From Leptoclinus maculatus (lineage: Eukaryota; Chordata; Actinopteri; Perciformes; Stichaeidae): a stretch of DNA of 64,000 nucleotides. The notes beneath the pieces are model-generated. The model was not told the origin of the DNA and did not search any database. It worked only from the letters and a program-made list of their open reading frames with translations. Below, piece by piece: positions 49,739 through 63,600 of the stretch; position 1 is the stretch's first letter, and the number at the start of each line of letters is the position of its first letter. The stretch lies in assembly GCA_032191485.1 (NCBI GenBank), contig JAVDOI010000006.1, forward strand, positions 10,671,556 to 10,735,555, in the 5' to 3' direction. The position numbers and the translations under genes are program-made.

Positions 49739-52700
49739 TCAGTTTATCATGATGAAGTTTGACTTGCAATGAGCTGAAAAAACAGAGAATGAATTACCGA
49801 CATGAACGTGTTTACAAACCACACGTAACTTTTAAACATTATATAGTTGGTTTTACTGGCCACATTCATGCATGAAAACCACCGACTAGACTTTTAGATA
49901 TCTCTCTCCAGTATGTCCTGATTGTACCGACTCAAATAGAAGCGTGTCACTCACTAATGAACTCGGCTACAGGGTCATGCTCTCCCTCTGTGCGGATTGT
50001 TCCTGCGATGCTGTCGTTCTCCAGGATGGGCAAGAAGAGCTGAACAAAGTCTGATGTGTAGGGAGGAGCGATCACATCCAGCACCTAAAGAGAGGAATAT
50101 TTACATTTAATCAGTTTGTTACAAGTTACAAATGATTCAAGATGGTGTTAAAAGGTCTGTTTATGTCAGCAGTCTTTAAAAAAAAATGTAGTAAAACGTT
50201 CCAATTTTCAAATCATGATCACCTGACTAACATTAAGACGGCAATGAGTCCTTTGGCCACTTGGGAGCAGCAGAAATAAGTTGAGAACACACCGTTGACC
50301 TACCTTTTAAGTTAATATGGTGAACTTGCTTATTTACAAATACAAAAGTTATGGAAGCAACATGGTTATTATTTTAGAGTGAATTAATGATGAATTTAAG
50401 ACCAGTTTTTACTCTATTTTAGCTGTTTCTGTCTCTACCAACTGAAGGAAATATCTGGCTCTTCAGCTGCTAAACACTCTGTCTACCAGCTAATTGCTAA
50501 CTTTAAGGTGTTTTAATTTAATGTCTCAACTTATTATATATTATTCATGTAAGGATGAGCAATACCCACTGAAATCAAAGTCTCTTAGATTGATGAAACT
50601 TTGTTCAAGACCATCCTAGAGTGTATAAAACATAGTCTGAGACCTGCAGGCACCCTGTAACTTCTGTGATGGAGGAAAATACTCAACGTTATATACTGTA
50701 CGTAAACCAGAGTTCACTTCGTTTGCCACGTTTTATCTCTTGACCACTAATCAAGATCAGAAGAAGCAGTTACCTCAGTGACAAAATATCTAATGAGGGA
50801 GATGTCCGTGTTGAGTTTCTCCAGACACTTGCGAATGTAACCGACTACCGGCAGGACGTAGCCACGGCTCAGCAGATGAACCATCCGATCCAGCAGAGTC
50901 TTCTTCAACTCCAGCTGAGGGGGAAATGAGACCAACGCGCCGTCAGCGGACAGGTTGCAACATACTGAACACACTGAAATAAGAAGTGTTAAGAGTGACA
51001 CAAACAGACCTGCTCCATGACGTCCAGCTGAGAGTGCTCCGTCTCAAAAAGCTTGATGAGCAGCTGGAGGACCTGCGGGTGCAGCAGCTGGTGACACGTA
51101 CAGATCTGTGGGGAGGAAGCGTTCATTTTCAATTTAACTGCCGTCTTAAAAGACTGGAAATGTAAAGTGTAATCTGAAATGTTGTACCTCGTCCAGCAAA
51201 GCTAAATGTACTGGAGTGTGGTCTGTCTGCAGCTGGAAGTAGCGCGGCTCAGACACCGTCCAATCCACCCATTTCAAAACCCCCATAGCGACGACTGGGA
51301 ACCTGAATCCAAACAAACAAGAAGTGAGAAGTGAGAAAGGCAGGATGTCAAACCTCAACTAGTCTTTAAAACAACTCAAACGTGTCAGCTGTCACGGAGT
51401 GCATTATCTTTATTTGTCAAAAAGCTCACGTATTACCCAATGTAAATCACACATAATTCATTTTGTTTTATTTTGATCTTCTACAGCTGATCGACAAAAT
51501 AAGTTTGTTTGCAATTTGTCTCATTTTGTTAAACAGTAAACTTGTTTATGGAGGTATTAAAATATATACTCATGTCAGTCTTATCTGAATTTTTTAAATG
51601 ATAACCAGCCGCTAGCGATGCGTAACCCTGTTCAATGAAAAACATCTGGGTGATTATTACAGAAATCTTCACTACATTCCCTCCCAGATGTGGAGTGTCA
51701 AGTTACATCAATCTTATATTTCCAAGTCGGATCAGCTGGTTATTCCATGAACTTCAATTTCATTATTTATTTTCCCCCAGTTTGGACAATCCCATCCGGT
51801 CGTCTCCTCACCGGATGCACTGGTACAAAGTGCCGAGTTCAGCCACCAGCTCGGTGGCTCCTTTGTTCTCGTTGCAGCACAGGTTGTGCACAGTCTCTAT
51901 GGCCTTGGACGTCGACTTCAGCTCATCCTTATTGATGTTGACTCGCTTGTTCTGGGGTTGAACAGAAAGAAAAGGGTAAAGCAGGTGAAACCAGGAGGTA
52001 TAAAGAAACCAAATGAGCATGGGAATTCTGTATGGAAAGAAGTAGTTCACAATACGTTATTATTTCAGCCGGTTAATCTAAATCAAGCAACTGAAAACTG
52101 CCATGAGCGTTTTGTGTCTGCGGACACATCAGCTGCTCTCTGTACCTTTTTCCACGTTTCTACCACACTGGCAGCGTAGGCCAAGATGTGAATGTACTTG
52201 TGTTTGTGGTCTTGATTTATCTTTGATCCCGGCTTAAACAGCGACTGCATGAACAAGTCCAGAAAGGCCGGCACTCGGATCTAAAGACGAGAAAGACACA
52301 TATTTCAGCACCTTAACAGGCATGCAGCGGATACAAACGGGGTCAAAGATGCTCCGTCCTCACCAGCTCCACAGGAGGCGGGTCCATGCTGCTGAACATC
52401 TTGAACAGAACTGTGATATCTGCAGGATTCAGGGCTCCTTTAGACAACATGGCCCCCAGCGCCTGGCAGGCTCGAGGGTAGGCTGCTGCTGTGCCGAGCG
52501 CGAGCGTTATCTGACTGGCATCGTGACCTCTGTGACACAAACCACAACCACAGAAGTGACGTCATCCACATGTGAACGATTTGATTGATCTTCATGGTGA
52601 GATTCGGATGAAAAAAAAAAGACAAAGTTACCTGTCATGGGCGGACTTCTGCACCTCCTGGCCGATCCTTCGAATAGCTGAGCCGCCTTGTTCCTCCTGA

Positions 52701-55700
52701 GAGAGGATGGACATCATCGCCTGGGCGAAGAGGTAGGTGTGCTCGCCGTGACACACCATCTTCTACAGGAGAGGAGAGGACAAACATCGTCACATGTCGC
52801 TAACGGAGGAACAGAAAATCTCATTTACTGACCGACTTTTACGCAATGTGGTGTTAATATAACACAGCTCTCACTTCATTAAGCGAGGAGGTAAATAATC
52901 AAGAAAGATATTAATCATTGCATCTATGAAATGTCTCAAGAAAGGTGAATGTTGTTGTTAACGGTCCAAAATTCAGAGATTCAATCGACAATGATATCAA
53001 AGAGAAAAGCCACAAATCCTTACATTTAAGAAGTGCGATCAGTAAATGTTTCTAATGACTGAAAAAAACAACAACTATCAAAATAGTTGATTTGGAGACA
53101 AATCGTTTGATCGTCTCAGCACTACAATCAGAGTTATTAAATATCAATCACGTCAGGGTTCAACGTTCATGTTCCCCAAAGTCAATGTTCACTTGTCTTA
53201 TAGAAATGGTTTTAATTATTTTGGTTATAAAGTAACTACTGTATGTAAATTGTCATGTTTGATCTCTACATGAATCTGGAGTTTCGCCCCCATCCTCTTA
53301 CTCCACACAACTAAACGCCTGTTTCCAGGAGAACTGAAACGTTCGCTTGTGATTCAGCTCATAAACTTTGTCTTCACCCCATTTTCTCACAAGAGCCCGA
53401 TTGGTACTGCGCATGTGAAACTCTCAACAGAGAGGAGAAGGAAGCCAGACGGCCGACTCCTCAGCTACTTCCATCATCAACGGCGTGTTTTCTTCTTTTT
53501 TCATTAGGCAAGGAAGTTGCTAGATTTACAGGCGCAAAGTGGCCTTTTATTTGCCCCGGACAATCCTTACTGTTAATCCCTACGATGTATTGAAAGAACT
53601 GCAAGGTACTTAAATACAATATACAGTATACTCTATGTGTTAGCCTGGTAACTTGTCCAGGATGTACTCTGCACAATGTCAGCAGGGATCGGCTCCAGCC
53701 CCCCCCCCCCACTACTCTGAAGAGGATAAATGGTTACAGATAACGGATGGATGGTTCGATATTCAATAAAAATAATTGTTTCATTAACCATGATGCTATG
53801 AAATATTATAAAAGGTGTCGTCTTCATTTATTTTTCAGAGAAGTTAACAGGCTCACTGCAAATTCTGGCAGGTTCTTCTCCAGGTTATCTTCTCCTCCAT
53901 CCAGCAGCGTGGCCAAAGACGTCCTCAATACTCGGGAGAAAACCTCCAGCTGCTGACACGCTGTGGACACACTGGTGATCTCCCCCTGATACCCTGCGTC
54001 TGAAATGAGCTAAACACACACACACACACACACTCTTCTATTACATTAGATTTCATCTTTTGAGGCATTAGAACGTAAAAAGTGGACAAAGCAAACAAGT
54101 GCTCAACTTTACAAAACATAAAAGAAACAAACATTTTAGTAGATTTAATTGAAATGCTACTACTTATACTACTAGTATTGTTACTACTACTACTACTACT
54201 ATTGTTACTACCGCACCTTTACAGTGAAGTTGAGCATCAGGCAGTCTGGGTGAGCCTCTGCCAGCTTATAGAAAAGATCTCTCCACGTAGTGTGCGCTAT
54301 CATCTGCTCGAGCCAAGCAGGAGTCTGAAAACACAAGAGACGGGATTGGTTTGGTTTCACTTATATGTAACCATGACAAATACATATTTTTGCACAAGAT
54401 GTTGAGGATTTGTGATCACTTGCACTTGTAAAAATTACAACCTAGTGTTGAGAAATCTCACCTCTCCCTCAACAGTGAAAATGGAATCAGCTTTTTGGGG
54501 GTCAAAGTGTTTTATCAGGAGACTTTTGAGGTGATTTTCTACTCGCTCTTGGACCTGAGCAGGCTCTACACCTGCAGTCAAAACACAGAAATTAGAGATT
54601 AATGAACGGTCACCAACAGGCTTGGATTCCAAGCTAAGGAAGACAATGCAGGATCCTGTAGTTTTCTACCCACCCATCTGGATGAGCCACTCTGCCAGCA
54701 GATTGACAGTCTGAGCCACAGCAGAGTAGTTTTCAGAGAGAAGCTGGATGACGTGTTCTGGAGAGCCACCCGATAGGAAATACCTGTGAGGAAAACATGG
54801 TTTCTATCATCAAATTCTCAGTAGGTCTTTAGGATTCAAAACACTAGTCATCCTGTACAGTTTTCAGTTCACTTTGCTGTCTCATTCTCATTTAAAAATG
54901 CTGCGTTTGTAAGAGGCAGGTGCTTACGTTTTAAGGGTGTTGAAGATAGCAGGCTCCATGATGTAATCCCTGCTGGAGAACTTCTGAAAGCAATCTTCCT
55001 GGATTTTCCCATCATTTTCCCCTTCCACATAATCCTGCACACAGGAACATTGAAACATGTGTTTATGCTTCTATAATGGCTCTTCTGTCTTTACTATGTA
55101 ATCTCCACACTATTGGATGTATGTGACTGATTGAGTAACAACAGATTTGAAACACACTAACATGTAGATGAAAGCTCTGTGTTACAGCTCAATAACTTAG
55201 TTAAACTTTACTAAACGTATACAACAAAGATACTTTGCAGAAGTGACTATATGGGGTCCTTCTTCATGTCCTTTCTAGTTGAATGCATGTGTTACATAAA
55301 ACAAACTGTCTCATTTGACTTCTGCAGCAGACCTTCAGAGGTTTACCAGAACAACGTACCTAACATTTAATGTTACGCCATTATTATGGCTTAAATGGTA
55401 GCGTTGTTTTCAAGTGAGCTTAGCAACAGTTAACTTTAACTTCCATGTCCACCAGCTGTGACATTAGTTAGCCTGTAAGTTAGCCGGCTAACGGAGCCGC
55501 TAAACTGCTATTTTATCAGCTTAGCTTAGCTGTAGCATTGTCACAACAACAAACCAGCAGTGTGTGGCTGCCGTTAAGCTAATGCTGCTTAGCTAGCTAA
55601 CTAACTGTCCACTACGACCAGCAACAAGTCGTCATCTCACCGTGGGACCTTCCCCCGTGCCTTCCCAGTCTCCACCGCCGCTGTAATATTCCTCGTCCAT
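49739..55700 (-). CDS. nelfcd: Negative elongation factor complex subunit C/D (NELF-C/D, TH1)
   Basis: Fifteen coding exons: 55641-55700, 54928-55034, 54674-54783, 54462-54571, 54217-54324, 53857-54009, 52632-52762, 52364-52529, 52146-52280, 51812-51951, 51188-51302, 51010-51105, 50774-50914, 49955-50084, 49739-49773. They total 1737 nt, 578 aa; human NELFCD is 590 with the longer start. The protein starts MDEEYYSG, has a short acidic N-terminal segment, then an all-helical fold with no enzymatic motif. Conserved blocks include SSRDYIMEPAIFNTLK, NHLKSLLIKHFDP, ALGAMLSKGALNPADITVLF and the C-terminal HCKSNFIMIN. Known role: with NELF-A, -B and -E it holds Pol II in promoter-proximal pausing in the nucleus. 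All junctions are in phase and the exon order is conserved. Confidence 0.97.
52948..53132. mobile_element. MITE fragment, copy 5, in nelfcd intron 6
   Basis: AAATCCTTACATTTAAGAAG and TATCAAAATAGTTGATTTGG followed by CGTTTGATCGTCTCAGC correspond to the right half of the GGGCTGCAACTAACGATT family. Confidence 0.5.
53640..53757 (+). mobile_element. 5'-truncated fish retroposon tail with GGAT repeat end
   Basis: CTTGTCCAGGATGTACTCTG, then GCAGGGATCGGCTCCAGC, a C-run, GAGGATAAATGGTTACAG and a GGATGGATGG tail. This word order marks a very abundant fish interspersed repeat 3' end; I cannot name the family reliably. It lies in nelfcd intron 6, about 100 bp from exon 53857-54009. Confidence 0.5.
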
Positions 55701-57663
55701 GGTGACGGGAGAGAAGTAGCGTTGAACTAGCTACAATAACCCAGCTGTAAGTTTTAAATCTTGACGTGACTTTGTTTTACCGCTGAGCAGCTAGCTTATT
55801 TAGCTAACAACCGCTAATAACAACAGGAGGAAAATGGCGAGTCGGTGAGTATCAGGCCACGCCCCCCCCCGATTTGATCGCCATGGTGTCTTCTGCCCTG
55901 AGTTTAGCCTGTCAGGCAACTATCTGCTAACTGTGAATGAGTCCAATCTCTAAATATTTAACAAAACAGAACAATAATTAAACCAAACATTATGAATTAT
56001 AAATTAATCAATTCACTTATTTTTATGTGAGTAACGTGAAATCTGACGGTAAAAATTACAGGTCTAAAGACTTTTTAAAAATCAGTAAATGTAGTTGAGA
56101 TGTATTCTGGTCAACTTGTTATTTTAATAAATGGAATGATTAGTGTAAAAATACCATCAGTTGTCATTTTATTAGGAACACCTTGCAGAAATTAGGAAAT
56201 ATATTCAGTGATACTTTGATAATGCCTAAAATGTAAATACAATTTTTGTTTATGTAAAAAAAAGAACAATCCACAGGGCTCTTTTAAACACAAGTTGTAA
56301 TGGTCTGATGTGCTAGAAAATCTGAGGCACTGATATTGGATATTTATAAATGGCAGTTATTAATAAAAACTGATTTAAAAATGTTCAAGATCTAATCTCC
56401 ACTAGATAGTAGTTAGCATAGCACCATAAACTATTAATCAGGAACCATAGTTAAAAATATATATATATATATGTATGTAGTCATCACTGATTGCATGTAT
56501 GGTGTGTTGTGGAAAATATTTTATAAAATCTTGTTTTCTTTCTTAATTGTATTCATTTCTCCATACACAATAGTTTCCTGCTTTTGTTTTGAGTTCCTAA
56601 AATTTGAAATTGATCAAGTCAACCCACCAAAATCTAAATCAAAAGCAACATTTTGCCTGTATGGCATTCAGCACTAAAGATTGACGAGTTCAGGCATATG
56701 GGAACAAACTTTTTTTTATTTTATAATGCAAACTGCAACATATGAATTATATTATTTACCCAAAGGAGCAGAAAAAGGTCATAGTTCACACAGTCTGTTA
56801 AATCTAAGTCCAACACAATATTTTCATCTAAAACCATAAAAGGGAAAATCCACCCTAAAACAAAATGTACATTCCTTTGATGTTGGACAGTTCATTCTTA
56901 TTTTGTGAACATAATCAAGTCTTAAGCAACGGCAAGACTCGTTTCTTTCCTCCGCAGACAGCGCAAAAGGAACCAGACTTCATATCAAAGTGAGTGATTT
57001 GTTACGGGATATAAGGGATAAGTATTCAGATGCAAACTTTTGCACATATTGGATCAAATAGCTCAGACATACAGTCCTTATTCTCCGGTTTCTGATTCAA
57101 ATTCTGTTCACAAATTTTAATTGAATTGTGCAATATCATAGGATTCAAATGTCAATTCTTCAGGGTTTTTGCTTCAAGAAGAGATTCTATCAAAGAATTT
57201 ATAAGCACAAATACAGCTCAGATTAAAACTGAACCTCAATTAATCAGTTCAGTTATTGCTTAGATAAATAATATTTACTCTACAAGAAAAAGAAGTTTCA
57301 CATTGTTCAGATGCATGTAAAAAAAAAAAAAAAGCAGTTCTAAAATGTGATGTCAAATTGACTGTTTTTGGTTGAAAAATCCCTGCGCTGTTGAAACATT
57401 TTGTAATTTTGTACATCTGCATCAAGTCTTGGAAAGTTTCAGAAAGGATTAGTTGATTGGCTGAAAAACCAGCCACGTGACGAAAACAGTGACAGAAGTC
57501 TTTTGTAACTCTGGGATAAAACAGTGAAGAGCACCATTTTCACTACGGGCAAGCCTGAAGGTAAAGGGGGAGAAGCCACAGGAGCACACAGAGTTCAGGT
57601 GTGCACTTAAGTGCTGGGGTTCGCAACAAAAAACGCTGACCCTTCAAAGTCGCTTTTTGGTCT
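55701..57663. other. nelfcd promoter, intergenic AT-rich DNA and kdm5b 3' UTR
   Basis: An AAAATGGCG (YY1-like) word at 55831-55839 on the + strand marks the nelfcd promoter region. A minus-strand AATAAA (TTTATT at 56715-56720) gives kdm5b a 3' UTR of about 950 nt. A short TTTTATTAGGAACACCT fragment at about 56167 looks like an old repeat. No other coding exon is supported. Confidence 0.5.
56715..56720 (-). terminator. kdm5b poly(A) signal
   Basis: Minus-strand AATAAA about 945 nt after the kdm5b stop at 57664. Confidence 0.5.
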
Positions 57664-60600
57664 TCATTCTCCTCGGTCATAGTCCGGCTGTGTGCAGCTT
57701 ATGCAAATATAGTCGTCCTTCTCTGCTCGCTCAGCAGAAACTCCTACACAGACCTGGTGGAACCACTGATTGCAGCTGCCGTCACATTGGACCCAGTTTA
57801 CCTGAGAAGCAGTAAGACGAGAGAGAAAAATGTCAACAAAATAAAAGATGTCAATCAGTTAAAACTCCTGCATGTAGTACATTAAGTGGACGGATGTAGA
57901 ACAAACCTCGTCGGCCTCTGGCTCTCTGCACCATGGTGCAGCACACAGTGAGTAGTCCTCCTCTGAATCTGAAGCAGCGGGGTCAGACACTGTGTGTGTG
58001 GGAGAACACGCAGTGGGGTCAGACACTGTGTGTGTGGGAGAACACGTCCACTTGGTGTCTTCGCTCTTCTCTTCGCTCTTCTCTTCGCTCTTCTCTTTGC
58101 TCTTCTTGGACTTCTTTTTGCGGCACTTCTTGGGCTTCTCGCTGTGCTGCGAGTCGGAGCTTTCCTTACGCCGCTTGGTCCTTTTGCTCTGACCATTCGC
58201 CACCTCCTTCTTGAGACCGGAAACTCCATTCTGTGTTAAAGGCAGAAATATTACAATAAACACATCATAATTAACGATACGTCATAATAAGTGTGATTGA
58301 GAATATGATCCCACAGGCAACACACTTTGCTGTATTCCTCAGTACCTTGTTGTGGTGGGGGCTCCCTCTCTGTGACTGTTGGTCCTGTTCTGTGTTGCTC
58401 CCACAAAGGGCGCTATGTGAGAGCAGGGGGGCCAGTTTGTACAGCAGGTATTTGTACAGCTGCTCAGTTTCAGGCAGAGTGACCTGCAGTAGGAATCCCT
58501 CCACCATCAGCTCCTCCAGCTCAGGGCCGAGACCTGTGACAAATATGATGAGCGGCCGAGAGTTCAGAGGCGAGATACAAAGGACAAATGCAAAGTACGC
58601 TCGGATGCAGAGTGCTTAAAGCGTTTACACTGACCCTGGAGTGGAACAGACTGGTGCTCTGTATGGAACGATGAACCGTTTATTTCCTGAGTCAGATGTG
58701 AAGATATTCCGGGTCCAACCTTCCCCTGAAACAATAAACAATCAACTTAAGTATGCTTGACGACAATCAAGAGACTCATCTATTGCACTGTATGTATACG
58801 GAGTTATAAAATGCGTGTTCCACTGACCATCTTTGACACTTTCTTCAGCACTCCCTCCGTGCATGCCTGCTGAACTCTGTGCTGCCATCGCACCGTCCTT
58901 TCGATGAGGAAGCGCAGGGCGTCCCCTTCTGGCAGCCGAACACGAATCCTCTGCAGTGACGCCAGCAGAGGCAGCACCTTGTCCAGAGGGGGTTTCCTCG
59001 ACCGCTGGCAAAGTGGGCAAAGCCAGGCTTGGCCGTACTCGAGGTCTGCCGTCGTCGTAACGCAACCGCAGTGGAAAACCTCTCGGCAGAGTTCACACTG
59101 CATCATGGCACCCGAAGGGGCCTTTTGGCAAACGCAAACACTAAGTGCACAACAGTTTTCAGCAGGATCAAGCTTGGACTCGTTTGAAGCACGCAGAGCC
59201 AACAAGATATCCATCTCCCTCTGGCGGACCTCAGCGAGAGTTACCATCTGTGAAGGAGGACAATGTAACTTAATAAGTACAAATGAAAGACCGATCTTCA
59301 CTCTCTACAATCCGACACCAGATTACGCTCATGACCACGATTGTAATTAGGGTTGTCAAGGTAGCATCACCACACTGTTGAAATAGTGTTCATGAGTGAT
59401 AATAGATCCATCATGTTTCCCTGTTCACTTTGTGAAGCATCCATCCCGCCTTGTATTGCTCCGTAGCTACCAAAGTAGACCAGGGACTTTATCGTTTTAA
59501 CAATACAGGGGTATGTGTTTTTTTTATGTGTTTTTTTTTTTGTTTACAGCTGAAAGCTCCCAGAACGTGAACAGGGAACATTGTGTAATATGCCACATAG
59601 GGGCCGTTTTGAATTAATTCAATAATTTAGTATTTCTTATGACGATTTTTTGTGTGTGTGTATTTTTTTTTTTACTGAGCAACTGTTAGTATTAAAACAC
59701 TCAATCCGTTGAGAAATACACACAGAAACTTTTGCTTTTAAATGAGTTGTGATGTCACAACAATACAATGTATGATATTTTACAGTTTCTACTGTAAATA
59801 CTCTAAATGTGTCCCAGTTTATTTCTGGTTGCAGTGCATTTTAGGACAGTATGGTTTCTTGCAGATTTAGACCAAATGTAACTGTTAAAACATGATGAGG
59901 AATGTTGTCAATGATCACAATCCCCCCCCCCCAACTCTACTTGTACTATAACTGAGAAAAAGAATACTGCATCTACACTCACAGCAGAGGCAGAGTCCTT
60001 GCTCTCAGAGAGAGCTCTGTCCACGTCACACAGAGAATCCAGTTTAGTTGGAGATTTTTTACTGATTTGTGAGGCTTCTTTCGATTTTTTAGATCTCGAC
60101 TTCTGAAGCCCGGTACCTACATCACATCTCGGACAAAGCACCTGAGAACACAAATGAAAAAAAAAACACATTATTTATTGGTCCTGTCATACAGCTTTGA
60201 ACTGAGCACACTCACTAACATCTGTTTACCTCAAGGAGAGAGAAAGGTGAATTTTTCAGAAGGAATGTCTTTGCTGCGCTCTCCTTCCAGGTCTGAACGT
60301 CACTGACGAGGACTTCTAGTCGACTCAGCGGTTCGAGCATCACTGGGATGACCTCTGCTCTGAGGAGCAGCTCAGAGAGGCTGTCCAGCACAGGAATACG
60401 TCCCCCGAGCTGCAAAACATGCACACACCAGATTTATAATCCAAATTCAACCATCTCTGACCATCGCAGGCCAAGTGTTAAGAGCTGAGAACATAAAGCA
60501 TGGTTTAAGTTTCAGTATATTTCACCTGAAGTGCTTCGGCTTCATGGAGCCATTTCTTGGCCTTGGTGACGACATCCTTCAGCTGCAGACAGTTGGGCAG

Positions 60601-63600
60601 ATAGGCAGGGATGTTTTCCACTTCTTGTAGAGCGGCATAGAGTCTTTCCATGTTGTGATTCGGCCTTTGAAGAGACATGAGCTTCAGTAAATACAGTTTA
60701 CATGCTCAGGTTTTTTTTACAAAGTCTCATGTGGGAGTGTCACGTCATCTTTTATCTTCAGTTTTAAACCCTACCAAAATAAGACTGCATTTCTGATAGA
60801 TGTACATAAACATCAAGTATCAGATCATATATGAGGTGCTTGCTATGGCAGAGTCTGGTGCTCTCCAGTGTGTAGTCTCTGTGCAGCCATCAGAGGGTTA
60901 AACACTGTCACAACACCATGATCCTCTTTATCCAACATGATCCAGCTCTGCAGACGTGGCACATTTCACTCGGCACTGTCTGAAGTTAAAGCTGATTTCA
61001 CGTTTTCTCGTCTGACACCACTTTTTAAGAAAATTGTAAATTTACAAAACAAAGCATAAATTCACTGTTTAGAAATACAGACTTTACGTTATTTTAATAA
61101 AGGTGTAGTACGTAAGTTCACAACTGAAACCAAACTGAGCCGTTCCTAAATTTGACTGTCAGATTTCTGCTCGTTTATAGAAGAGGTGGGTAGTGTGTTT
61201 GTTCATGTGTAATGAACAATCATTTCTGTAGTTTATTATGTTTTTCATGGTAAATTCATTTACCAGTCATTTCTTTTATGAATCACATTTTTAACAGTGA
61301 TGGGAAAAAAGTCATAGTATGTGATTATGAATCTGGTACATAGATCATACTTTCATTAAATTACAGAGTACTTCATCCTTTTTTCTTTGTCTCCATCTAA
61401 ACCACAAGCAGGGAGTGAGATAAAAGATAAAAACTGTGGACATACGAACTAATGCCCAGTGCTGCTCAGTGTCCTCACCTGGCTTCCATAAGGCTGAGCG
61501 CCCGCTCCTCCCACTGCTCCGACACCGTCAGCAGCTCCTGCAGACGAGCCATGGCTCTTTCCACAGAGCTGTGAGGGGCCAAACCCACGCCCTGGTCTAT
61601 CAGCCTCCTCATGGTGTCCAGGCAGAGGCTTTCTGGCCGGCTGCTGGCTTGCTGCACAGCCTCCAGCCAGCGGGCCTGCTCCAGTCTCTCCCTCAGCAAA
61701 GGCAGCTGGGGCAGCTCCACGTCCAGGCCCAGGCTCTCGTCCAGCAGGTCCTGCAGCTCCAGCGGGCTGGGCGACTCATCAGAGAGGAGACTCTCGCTGC
61801 GCTGCTGGAAGTCATCCACCCGGGTCAACAGGTCCTGGGGGCCACATTAAACAGGCATTTAGGGATGGATATTTGACGACTGAGACAAGACTTACTTTCT
61901 AAAATGAAGCCAAATTCACACATTATGTTCAGACATTATTAGACTTCAATGTGAAAGTGTGATGACACAGACAAGCTGTAATTTGTGCCGTTTATTTCAA
62001 TACCAATTCAACTTTAATGATATTTAAGATTCAGGTCGTCTAGAAGTTAATGTTTCTAATCCAAACTCTCTAACCTTTAGTAAAGGAGCCTGTCGGATGT
62101 TGCACGGCAGGTTGTCGAACTGTCGGACAAAAGACCTCAACTCCTCAACAGTCAACTCGTTCTGGTTTTGAGACTTTCCTCCTCCAGAACGATACCTGAT
62201 ATACAAATAAAAAATAAAAAAACAGCACATCTATAAATATCAAATGACAGAATTGTCTTAAACAGCTCAAATAAACCCGTGAAAATCTCTTAATGTCGTA
62301 CCTCGTCTGCCTCTTTCCATTGAGAAGCTGTTGGGCCATCACAGCAACTTTATCAGCCTCTGAGGCGACTGTGCGTAGCTGACCCAGGAGGCTGATTTGT
62401 GGGAATGCCTTTGTTTCTGCCTGCTCCACCAGGCTGTGAAGCTCTTCCAAACCTGAACAGAAAGCAGTACAAACTTTTAGAAATGAAATATGAAGGGGAA
62501 ATAATATAATACAGTGTGGCCGGATGGCAGAGTAGCAATGAGTGTATCCCTTAAAATTAGGACATATTTTGGATAAATGAGTTTTGTAGTATTTTGCTTT
62601 TTTCCCCCCATTGACTAACTTCTTTTCTTGTTTCCTTTGTTCTCCAGGATGTCCTGCACACTACAGAGCCAGTCTTTATAGGACTCTGCACGCAGCTTCA
62701 CTGACGCCATCATTGGATACAACTCGTCCAGTGTAAACTTGTAACTGCAAGGAAAGACAAAATGAGGCAATGAATGTACAATAATAACCAATAAAAATGT
62801 CTTCTACCCACTGCCAAATGTGAAATGACAATTACAAAACAAAAAATGTATATTGTAAGAGCTATCAGGATTATGTTTGAAATCATCTAATGAGATTAGA
62901 ACTTGTGAAATTCCTCTTGCATCACATATTCCCGTGCCACTGCACATTTACTTTACTGGTGTAATTTTGTCTCTTTACTCAGTGATATAAATATTAATTT
63001 CAGACAGAAACTGAAAGCAGGGCTCATTTTTAATAAAGTGTGCCCGGTGGTTGCACATTTCTGCCAGTTTGATTCTCGTACTTTTGTTTTGGGTGTCGAT
63101 TTCTTTGTGAATTGTGGCCAGAAATATGACGCAGCTGTTATTTTCAGTGAATGCATCTTCAACACTTCATTCAAATTGAATACAAAAATACAACCTTCTT
63201 GCAAGATATCATTTAGGAAACACCTGAGGAGTCTTTAGGATGCCCTTGAAGTAGCTTAGCTGACAATTCATAATAGTACTAAAAACAAAAACAAGTAAAA
63301 TTCAGAAGTGAGCAAGTATGATCAGTTGTTGTGGTTACTGAAGACTCACTGGAGTGTAAGGTTGCTATGAGGACAGGAGCAGAGGTCCCGGGTGTGGTAC
63401 AGACACACCATCTTGCCAGGACTGCAGGCACAGGTGATGCCAGACAGGTAGCAGGTGGTTCGACACTTGGAGCACTGCCGCTCCTCATCAGGGAGCACTT
63501 CATAATCCACTTGTCGAGATTGCACCACACCCTGGGGAAAAAAACAACAAGAGAAATTCAGTAATTTGAGCTGCAGAGGAGACAGAGGAACTAAATTAGA

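Noticed and set aside
57933..58239. Several + strand frames rich in Ser, Leu or Phe
   Set aside because: Antisense of the Lys/Glu-rich kdm5b exon 57907-58230.
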